From: DASYAN01 sp963727755
GTDB taxonomy: Bacteria; Chloroflexota; Ktedonobacteria; Ktedonobacterales; Ktedonobacteraceae
DNA length: 64,000 nt
Assembly (NCBI GenBank): GCA_963727755.1
Contig: CAVSHN010000028.1
Coordinates: forward strand, 1 to 64,000
Direction: 5' to 3'
Position numbers and translations under genes: made by a program
Shown here: one piece after another, positions 57,084 to 64,000 of the stretch
Layout: every line of letters begins with the position of its first letter
Position numbering within the stretch: the stretch's first letter is position 1
Notes under the pieces: model-generated
The model's input: the letters and a program-made list of their open reading frames with translations, nothing else
Database searches by the model: none
Told to the model about the DNA's origin: nothing

Positions 57084-58906
57084 TATAAATCCTCAATGTG
57101 CCAAATATCTTGTTTATCTCCGCAAAACTTTGCCCCATAACAAATCCCATAACCGCTGTGACACCCCCCCATCACGGTGCCACCCAGAATCTGCGCGGTC
57201 TGATCATCGGAAGCGGAGGCGAGACGACGGCCATCGGGTGACCACGCCACGGCGTATACAGAAGAAGAATGACCGTTGAAAGAGAGTAAGGCCTTCCCAC
57301 TGCCCGCATCCCAGACCTGCACGGTGTGATCATCGGAAGCGGAGGCCACACGACGGCCATCCGGGGACCACGCCACGGCCCACACTGTATCGGTATGACC
57401 ACTGTAAGAGAGTAAGGGCTTGCCACTGGTCGAGTCCCAGACCTGCACGGTCTGATCAAGGGAAGCGGAGGCGAGACGACGGCTATCCGGGGACCACGCC
57501 ACGGCGTATACAGAAGAAGAATGACCGTTGAAAGAGAGTAAGGCCTTCCCACTGCCCGCATCCCAGACCTGCACGGTGTGATCATCATAAGCGGAGGCCA
57601 CGCGACGGCCATCCGGGGACCACGCCACGGCGTATACAGAAGAAGAATGACCGTTGAAAGAGAGTAAGGCCTTCCCACTGCCCGCATCCCAGACCTGCAT
57701 GGTATTGGAAGAAGCGGAGGCAAGATGACGGCCATCCGGGGACCACGCCATGGTGTTCACAACATCAGAATGACCGTTGAAAGAGAGGAAGGGCTTGCCA
57801 CTGACGGCGTCCCACACCTGCACAGTGTGATCATCGCCACGCGACGGCCATCGGGCGACCATGCCACGGCGCTTACATCAGAAGAATGATCGTTGAAAGA
57901 GAGTAAGGCCTTCCCACTGGTGGCGTCCCATACCTGCACTGTCTTATCACTTGACGCGGAGGCGAGACGACGACCATCGGGCGACCACGCCACGGCCCAC
58001 ACCCAATCGAAATGACCGCGATAGGTACAGAGTGTGGCTCCAGCGGGAGGCAATGGCATCACTGGCGATACAGGTGATGGGTTTTGTTGTCTCGGTTGGC
58101 TGGCCTGCTCTAGGGCTGTAGCAAAGTCTTGCACACTGGCGAAACGCTGATGAGGATCTTTGGCCAACGCCTTCATCACTACCTGCTCGATGGCCGACGA
58201 GATCGTTGGCACTTTCTTGCGTAGTGGAGGAATGGGATCGTTGAGATGATGCATGGCGATTTCGATGGCGGTTGAGCCTTCAAACGGACACCCTCCGCTA
58301 AGCCATTCATAGACCATAATACCTAATGCATACTGATCACTGGCTGTACGGGGCTTGCCTTTAATCTGCTCTGGAGCCATGTATGACACGGTTCCTATTG
58401 CCTCCTGTGTGCTGAGTGATTGAGTTTTGCGGGCCAATGTCGCAATGCCAAAATCGGCCAACACAATGTGGCCACCAGCCTCTATTAAAATGTTCTCTGG
58501 CTTCACATCTCGGTGCACGATTTTCTGATCATGAGCATACTGCAATGCCATGGCGACTTGCTTAGCATACAACACTGCTGTCGCCAGTGGAACCTTGCAA
58601 CCATGAGGATACTTTTGTCGTAATGTGCCGCCAGCAGCATATTCCATGATGAGATAAGGTGTGGAGTTGTCTATGCCGAAAGTCGAGCGCTCGCAAGATA
58701 TGGGGATGTTTCAAGGCTGCGATGGTCTGAGCCTCTTTGAGAAAATCCTTAACAAACGTAGCTTCTATCTTCTCTTGGAGCACTTTAGCAGCAACTTGCG
58801 TTTTCAGGTAAATATGCTCACCCAGATAGACCTCAGCAAAACCACCCTCGCCCAGGAGCTTGATCAGTCGATAGTTCCCAAGCTGTTGTCCGATGTGTTC
58901 TGCCAT
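57083..58906 (-). pseudogene. Serine/threonine kinase with seven WD40 repeats, frameshifted
   Basis: Begins MAEHIGQQLGNYRLIKLLGEGGFAEVYLG behind AGAGGAAG. The kinase has HRDVKPENIL, DFGIA and APEQ motifs; a ~40-residue Pro-rich linker follows, then seven WD40 repeats (GHSSSVYAVAWSPDGRRVASA, VQVWDAGSGKALLSF). Breaks: one base near 58665, and an 11-base deletion near 57845 (GTGGCGATGATC where others have CTCCGCTTCCG). The last repeat ends abruptly in an unrelated tail (GGTVMGGCHSGYG), so the seventh blade is partial. No membrane segment. Confidence 0.85.
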
Positions 58907-59167
58907 ATTGTGCTTCCTCTGCTGGTGTGACTTTGTGTACCATGTGTTGGTGTCATTGGTATCTTGACTACGTGTATTATAGAGAGTAGCTGCACTTACG
59001 TCAAGCCGCTTTGCTGCTGGTTGTGGACGTTTGTTCCATATGCCACCAAATGCCACGTAAGCGCTGGATTTATTCCTCGCGCTATTCGCTATTCAAGTCA
59101 GATCGCTTACGTATTTCTTCTAGCAATCGCAGTTATTCTTCTGGCAGATCATTGCGAGGTCGGTCTG

Positions 59168-60613
59168 TCACTGCATGCAGGTGAATAGATACAAAAGTAC
59201 CTCCTCTACCCCGTACCTGCCATCCGGACGACGTTTGATATCCTTGATAGGCATAAAGTTATCTCCTAATGTAAAGAGCGGCTTCTCTCCTTGTGGCCCA
59301 CAACCCGCTGCCGCTAATAAGCAGGAACAAAGACATTGCTGTCCCACTGTTTCAGCTTCACTTCCACCTTTACTGACAAATATTGCGACAGGTTCCGCAG
59401 GACATCTTCCTTTTATTTTGCCGGTTTGTTTATCTTTATAATATGTTCTCAAAAATCCATATCGGCATCTTCTTTTTCTTTGGGCATAAACTGCCGACTC
59501 TGACACAGATCCGGAAACTTCAGCTATTTTAAAAGGATATCCCGAGGGAGATTCATATCTGGCTTTTACTTCTAAAGCGTTATTATCAATTAAATTCAGC
59601 ATTTGATCCGTATACTCCTGTAAATATCCTGATTCTGCGGTAGGCACAAAAAGAGTCCCGATCTGTACACCTGCGGCCCCCTTTGCCAGCGCTGACTGAT
59701 AACCTTCCTGGCTCCCAAACCCGCCTGCTAAATAAAAAGGTATGCCGAGTTTTTTTAATTCATCCAATTTAGGATAATCCTTTGGCCCATAGAGCGGCAC
59801 ACCATCTTCATCACGCTGCTTCCCTCTGGGAGGAGCATTATGTCCGCCAGCTTCCGGTAGCTCGATGACCAGTCCATCGATCCCTCCAACTTTCTCTACA
59901 AGATACTTGGCCAGAATATTACTGGTAACGACTGGAAAAAAATACGGTCGCTCAAGAGGTCTCTGTTGACTTTTCGGAATAATACTTGAAGGATCGAATG
60001 TAACGTAAGCTTTTTCATCGGTACCATCGAGATCAACAGCGTAGGTAGCTGGTTCATTATGCGCAAGTTGATCCAGCATGCTGGGAATTTGATTGGGAAT
60101 CCCCGCGCCCATTACTATATAGTTAACCCCTGCAAGCATTGCGCCATATATCTCAGCCGGATGAGAGGGTTGAAGTTTTTCAAGATAATTAATGCCTACC
60201 GGCGTCTGGTGTCCATTTTTAGCCAGCCAAACCTCTGCGAACGATGCTACAACTAATATTTCAGTCAGTTTTTTAGCTTTCGCTTCTTCATGGTTTTTAT
60301 CAAATAAAACTTCCGGCATGGGAGGAAGATGTCTTAATCGATCATCGGGTTGCATGGGATGTTCCTGCAGGATTTTCTCGGCGATCGCGGGTACTGGAAA
60401 AGCCTTTACAGCGTTTATTATCTTTTCATCACCCCTTTGTATTTCTGACAATAACACAGCCGAAAGACCTGTACCTGAAACCATTGCCAAAACAGGTAAG
60501 TCATATTGTTCTGCTATGCTACCTACTTTATTTGCCATTTCATATCCTGACACACGGACTCCCATCCCTGCTTGGATTACTTCTATTTTGGTTTTTTTTA
60601 CTTTCTGGATCAA
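59168..60613 (-). CDS. Nitronate monooxygenase-like / PfaD-type flavin enzyme
   Basis: An FMN TIM-barrel enzyme of 481 residues in the 2-nitropropane dioxygenase/PfaD family. Features: AGMGVRVSGYEMANKVG, GINYLEKLQPSHPAEIYGAM, ELPEAGGHNAPP, FYLAGGFG and GVQIGTLFVPTAESG. A Cys-rich C-terminal extension (~370-460, CRYGF, GRCPAE, CLCSCLLAAAGC) is unusual. Starts at TTG behind AAAGGAACCCCAAA. No polyketide-type neighbours, so a stand-alone flavin oxidase or monooxygenase is likely. Confidence 0.82.
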   Translation of the reverse strand: MIQKVKKTKIEVIQAGMGVRVSGYEMANKVGSIAEQYDLPVLAMVSGTGLSAVLLSEIQRGDEKIINAVKAFPVPAIAEKILQEHPMQPDDRLRHLPPMPEVLFDKNHEEAKAKKLTEILVVASFAEVWLAKNGHQTPVGINYLEKLQPSHPAEIYGAMLAGVNYIVMGAGIPNQIPSMLDQLAHNEPATYAVDLDGTDEKAYVTFDPSSIIPKSQQRPLERPYFFPVVTSNILAKYLVEKVGGIDGLVIELPEAGGHNAPPRGKQRDEDGVPLYGPKDYPKLDELKKLGIPFYLAGGFGSQEGYQSALAKGAAGVQIGTLFVPTAESGYLQEYTDQMLNLIDNNALEVKARYESPSGYPFKIAEVSGSVSESAVYAQRKRRCRYGFLRTYYKDKQTGKIKGRCPAEPVAIFVSKGGSEAETVGQQCLCSCLLAAAGCGPQGEKPLFTLGDNFMPIKDIKRRPDGRYGVEEVLLYLFTCMQ

Positions 60614-60642
60614 TTTGGGGTTCCTTTGCTGTACGATTACAT

Positions 60643-60864
60643 TTATTCATTAGACTCTATTCCGGTTGGTGTCATGGTGAGGTGAGAAGCATCCGTCTGC
60701 GTATTGGTCTCTAAGATCACTCCCTCCGAATCGGAATAGGGTTTATTAAAACAAGACCGCGTGCTTGCCAGCTTGCCTACACTTGCCACAATATTGCGCG
60801 ACCTCCCTATATTCCCATCATCTCCCCAATTTCGGCTTCCGTGAAGGTCAGTTGGTTGTATCAT
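60643..60864 (-). CDS. Possible small ORF
   Basis: A 73-residue frame beginning behind GGAGAGAGACAA and ending 30 bases before the flavin enzyme's start. It has no recognisable family; another frame of the same DNA reads FTEAEIGEMMG, like a degenerate helix-turn-helix, so it may be decayed sequence. Low confidence. Confidence 0.2.
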   Translation of the reverse strand: MIQPTDLHGSRNWGDDGNIGRSRNIVASVGKLASTRSCFNKPYSDSEGVILETNTQTDASHLTMTPTGIESNE

Positions 60865-61031
60865 TTGTCTCTCTCCGACTTGTCATTCCTTTCCCAAGAG
60901 TCAGTCTACCAGATTTTGCTCACTTTGTCACCGCTGGCAGCATAGAGAATAGCTGCACTTACATCAGGCTGCTTTGCTGTCAACAAAAAGAAAGGCTCGT
61001 CATCAGTTGACAAGCCTTTTTCTTCTCAACG

Positions 61032-61337
61032 CTATCCATTATTCAGGCACACCTCTGCATTGGGGAAACGTGCGATGATGATTAACTCACCTCCCATAGC
61101 CTCGACAGCTTTTCTGAGAGTGCTCAGGAGGATATCATTGCGGCGTTCCATGCGAGAAACAGCAGCTTGTTTGACTCCAAGTATCTCTCCTAGTTCCCCT
61201 TGCTCAATCCCTAACGCTTTACGCAGCTCTTGAAGAGTCATTTCCTCACGTAGCTTGTTTGTCTCTGCTTCTATTTCCTGCTTCTCTTCAGGTGAAAAGC
61301 GGTCAAAAAGCTCAGAAATTGGATGATGACCACTCAT
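61032..61337 (-). CDS. higA: HigA-type antitoxin (XRE family)
   Basis: A 101-residue protein with a helix-turn-helix (LRKALGIEQGELGEILGV, KQAAVSRMERR) after an acidic N-terminal region. It overlaps the toxin gene by 4 bases (ATGA) and follows it, the toxin-first order of higBA. Remnants of the same KALGIEQGE segment appear near 53580 and 54990 inside the duplicated region. Confidence 0.85.
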   Translation of the reverse strand: MSGHHPISELFDRFSPEEKQEIEAETNKLREEMTLQELRKALGIEQGELGEILGVKQAAVSRMERRNDILLSTLRKAVEAMGGELIIIARFPNAEVCLNNG

Positions 61338-61690
61338 AATAACCCTTTCTTTCTTAATTCCTCAAGATATCCCTCGTAGAGTCTGTCTGCTATGGGAATC
61401 ATACGTTCATAAAATCGATTGTCCCCTGTTTTATCTCCGCCAATCAAAAGGATTGCACATCGCCTCGGATCAAAAGCATAGAAAATCCGTATCGGATTGC
61501 CTTTGCTTTGTATCCTCAGTTCGCGCATATGCTCAAATTTTGAGCCAAATACGCCAGAGGAATAGGGAAAGGGAAGACTCACGCCCCTCTCCTGCAAAAG
61601 ACTAACAATCGCAGCTACTTGCTTTTGTTGCTTTCGCTCCAAACCATCAAGCCATTCCTCAAACTCATCCGTGTATTCAATTTTCCACAT
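61334..61690 (-). CDS. higB: HigB-type toxin (RelE superfamily)
   Basis: A 118-residue protein with the RelE-fold pattern WKIEYTDEFEEWLDGL, MRELRI, IRIFYAFDPRRCAILLIGG and DRFYERMIP; probably a translation-dependent mRNA nuclease (family knowledge). The ATG at 61690 is chosen because the TATAAT lies only 6 bases upstream, implying a leaderless message. An ATG at 61705 lies inside the promoter and is unlikely. Confidence 0.85.
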   Translation of the reverse strand: MWKIEYTDEFEEWLDGLERKQQKQVAAIVSLLQERGVSLPFPYSSGVFGSKFEHMRELRIQSKGNPIRIFYAFDPRRCAILLIGGDKTGDNRFYERMIPIADRLYEGYLEELRKKGLL

Positions 61691-61696
61691 GGCTCT

Positions 61697-61725
61697 ATTA
61701 TACATTACCTCTATGTAATATTCAA
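61697..61725 (-). promoter_or_regulatory. higBA promoter with internal inverted repeat
   Basis: Minus strand: -35 TTGAAT (61725-61720), exactly 17 bases, -10 TATAAT (61702-61697). The spacer holds the inverted repeat ATTAC-ATAGAG-GTAAT (61719-61704), a likely HigA operator. The predicted start site coincides with the A of the higB ATG. Confidence 0.6.
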
Positions 61726-61881
61726 GCGTTTTCAGCTTCCAGCATTAAGCGTGTTGAGCAAGACCGCATCTTGAAGGCTCACACTAATGACGCTCTCCTC
61801 TTCGAGCTTAATCTTGGATAGTGGCAGTAGCCCGTGACGGACGTCCTACCTTGCGCGGCATATTAAAGTGGCTTACCCACA

Positions 61882-64000
61882 TCAATCATCCTCGATCCCA
61901 GTTTCCAGTGAGAGGATCTCTGCCAAAGCATCATCAGCGGCCTCTCGCACAACTCGCACGGGATCTTGACGCCGCAGTTCGAGGAGATGGCAAATAGCCT
62001 CATTTGGAATGGTGCGGCGTATTGAGCCGAGTGCCTTGGCTGCGTTGGTACGTACTTGCCAATGGGGCCAGCTAAGGAGTTCTGTCAACTCATTGAGTAT
62101 GGCTGGTAGAGGGAGTTTCAATTCACCAGCCAATTTGCAGAAGGAGGTTTTAGCGATGGAGCCAAGAATGGGGCCAGCAGGCTGTCCATTGAGGATGGCA
62201 AGTGCTTCATTGGTTACATCAGCTAGAGCATCAGGGGCTCTACTACTTAATAGCTTTATTGCTGGACCTCTGACTCTAAAATCTTCATCGCCTAATGCAT
62301 CTAAAAATGGTTCTAGTGGTACTCGTTTTCCTTGCGCTACTAAAGAGGTTATTGCAGTCTGCCGGACATACCCATGCTCATCATATGAAGCATCAATCAA
62401 TACCTTTATCGGAACATTACTTCCTTTTTCTCCTAATACTTCTATTGCCGCACTGCGTACAGTAAAATCCTCATCATGCAGGGCGTCAAGCAGAGCCTCC
62501 ATGGGAACACGCTCCTCTTGGCCTCTCAAGGCTTGCACTGCTGTCTCACGTACACTCTCATACTCATCATGCAAGGCGTCAAGTAGAATTTTTAAGGGAA
62601 CATGCTCCCCTTGGCTTCCTAAGACTTTCACTGCTGCTCTACGTACAATCCAATACTGATCATGCAAAGCTTTAAGCAGAGTTTCTATGGGAACACGTTC
62701 CCTTTGCAATTCCAAGGCTTTCACTGCAGCCTCACGTACATTCCCATACTTATCATGCAAGGCTTCTAACAGAAGCTCTATGGGAGCACGCTTTCCTTGC
62801 AGTCCCAAAGCTTCTACCGCTGCTCCACGTACATCCTCATCCTCATCATGTAAGACATCAAGCAGAGCCTCTATGGGGACACGCTCCCCTTGTACGCCCA
62901 AAGCTTTCACCACTGCCTCACGTACACTCCACTTCTTATCGCGCAACATGTCAAGCAGGTCCTCTATGGGAGCACGCTCTCCTTGGCCTCTTAAGGCTTC
63001 TACCGCTGCCTCGCGTACATTCCTATACCCATCATGCAAGGCGTCAAGTAGAGCCTCTATGGGAACACGCTCCCCTTGGCCTCTCAAGGCTCTTACTGCT
63101 GCACAGCGTACCCCCTCATTCTTATCATGTAAGGCGTCAAGCAGATCTTCTATGGGAACACGCTTCCCTTGCACTTCCAAGGCTTTCACCACAGCCCCAC
63201 GTACTCCCTCATCCTCATCATACAAGGCGTCAAGTAGAGCCTCTATGGGAACATGCTCGCCTCGCTGTTCTAAGGCTCTCACCGCCGCCTCACGCACACT
63301 CCACTCCTTATCGTGCAGCATGTCAAGCAGAGCCTCTATGGGAACACGTTCCCCTTGGTCTCTCAAGGCTTCTACTGCTGCACGACGTACCCACTCCTCC
63401 TCATCATGTAAGGCGTCAAGCAAAGCCTCTATGGGAACACGTTCCCCTTGGCCTCTCAAGGCTTCTACCACCGCCCCACGTATATTCCCATCTTTATCAT
63501 GCAAAGCTTCAAGCAGAGCTTCTATGGATATATGCTCCCCTTGTGTTCCCAAGACTTTTCCTGCCGCTTGACATATATTTCCATGTTCATCGTGTAAGAC
63601 ATTAATTAAAAGCTCCACGGGAATACGTTCTCTTTGCAATTTCAAGGCTTTCATTGCTGCCTCACGCATCGCCTCATCTCCATCATGCCAAGCTTCCAGT
63701 AGAGCCCCTATGGGAGCACGTTCTCCTTGCGATTTTAAAGCTTCTACTGCTGAATAGCGTACGTACCAATGCTCAGCATGTAAGGCTTCCAGCAGAATCT
63801 CTATGGGAGCACGTTCCCTTTGCAGTCCTAAGGCTCTCACCGCTGCCCCACGTACCCCCTCATCCTCATCATGCCAAGCTTCCAACAGAATTTCTATGGG
63901 AACACGCTCCCCTTGCAATCCCAAGGCTTCTACCCCAGCCTGACGTACCTCTTCATCTTTATCATGCAAGACTTCTAGCAGTGGCTCTATGGAAACACGC
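61882..64000 (-). CDS. HEAT-repeat protein, N-terminus beyond window
   Basis: At least 705 residues, open at the right edge. At least 19 units of exactly 31 residues (93 bases), consensus VPIEALLDALHDEDxxVRxAAVEALxxQGER, occupy nearly all of it; the last units are more diverged and the C-terminus (62200-61882) has irregular HEAT helices ending LETGIEDD. PBS-lyase-type HEAT solenoids act as protein-binding scaffolds. No enzymatic domain visible. The opposite-strand frames are shadows of the repeat. Confidence 0.88.
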   Translation of the reverse strand, partial: RVSIEPLLEVLHDKDEEVRQAGVEALGLQGERVPIEILLEAWHDEDEGVRGAAVRALGLQRERAPIEILLEALHAEHWYVRYSAVEALKSQGERAPIGALLEAWHDGDEAMREAAMKALKLQRERIPVELLINVLHDEHGNICQAAGKVLGTQGEHISIEALLEALHDKDGNIRGAVVEALRGQGERVPIEALLDALHDEEEWVRRAAVEALRDQGERVPIEALLDMLHDKEWSVREAAVRALEQRGEHVPIEALLDALYDEDEGVRGAVVKALEVQGKRVPIEDLLDALHDKNEGVRCAAVRALRGQGERVPIEALLDALHDGYRNVREAAVEALRGQGERAPIEDLLDMLRDKKWSVREAVVKALGVQGERVPIEALLDVLHDEDEDVRGAAVEALGLQGKRAPIELLLEALHDKYGNVREAAVKALELQRERVPIETLLKALHDQYWIVRRAAVKVLGSQGEHVPLKILLDALHDEYESVRETAVQALRGQEERVPMEALLDALHDEDFTVRSAAIEVLGEKGSNVPIKVLIDASYDEHGYVRQTAITSLVAQGKRVPLEPFLDALGDEDFRVRGPAIKLLSSRAPDALADVTNEALAILNGQPAGPILGSIAKTSFCKLAGELKLPLPAILNELTELLSWPHWQVRTNAAKALGSIRRTIPNEAICHLLELRRQDPVRVVREAADDALAEILSLETGIEDD

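Noticed and set aside
57172..57735. 187-residue minus frame in the WD40 region
   Set aside because: Alternative frame of the same 126-base repeats; the WD40 frame carries the GH...WD pattern.
62009..63571. Long plus-strand frames of Ser/Ala-rich repeats
   Set aside because: Antisense of the 93-base HEAT units; composition is that of a shadow frame.
62200..63969. Possible CRISPR array from regular repeats
   Set aside because: The periodicity is coding (31 codons), without constant repeats separated by unique spacers.

Overview
The window looks like accessory-rich chromosome of a large-genome, spore-forming Chloroflexota, most likely Ktedonobacteria. This is inferred from gene content, not from a marker gene: a SWIM/DUF5691/MoxR/DUF5682/VWA operon, a KaiC-type two-component operon, a WD40 serine/threonine kinase, secreted GH5 and GH10 enzymes, TnpB-only IS605-type elements and many degenerate genes. 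No rRNA, tRNA or CRISPR array was seen.

Layout. 0-1.7 kb and 9.3-18.2 kb hold eight copies (M1-M8, all minus strand) of an unrecognised small-protein gene. Each has a conserved ~105-residue N-terminal part, a variable C-terminal tip, and a repeated upstream leader with a -10 box and a Shine-Dalgarno/anti-Shine-Dalgarno hairpin. A gene for a protein with a degenerate Fic-type motif lies upstream of M8, and its deleted remnant lies upstream of M5. 1.76-9.26 kb is a tight five-gene operon: SWIM zinc finger, DUF5691, MoxR ATPase, DUF5682, VWA. 13-13.8 kb carries a COG4705 membrane protein. 19.7-29.3 kb mixes transposase remnants, a secreted protein, an F420-type LLM oxidoreductase, a membrane-anchored HNH protein, an IS605-type element with tnpB, a lipoprotein and an orphan hoxX.

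29.3-33.9 kb is a minus-strand signalling operon (KaiC-like ATPase, degenerate receiver, histidine kinase, receiver-kinase-receiver hybrid). 34.3-42.7 kb is a type I restriction-modification locus (hsdM, hsdS, a UPF0175/DUF3368 toxin-antitoxin pair, hsdR, YgjP-like metallopeptidase). Then follow an EamA transporter with an internal duplication, a second tnpB element, GH5 cellulase, GH10 xylanase, a GMC oxidoreductase fragment and a TPP enzyme. 51-55 kb holds an unrecognised AT-rich gene and a tandemly duplicated unknown gene. 55-64 kb holds a deleted ClC channel gene, a small holin-like protein, a PemK/MazF toxin, a kinase with seven WD40 repeats, a nitronate monooxygenase-like enzyme, a HigBA pair and a HEAT-repeat protein running off the right edge.

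A recurring feature is disruption by single-base frameshifts, about 20 in the window and several in homopolymers. Many otherwise complete genes (hsdM, hsdS, hsdR, GH5, GH10, the TPP enzyme, pemK and others) are affected. Consensus error and real decay cannot be separated from the sequence alone. I list these loci as single disrupted genes.
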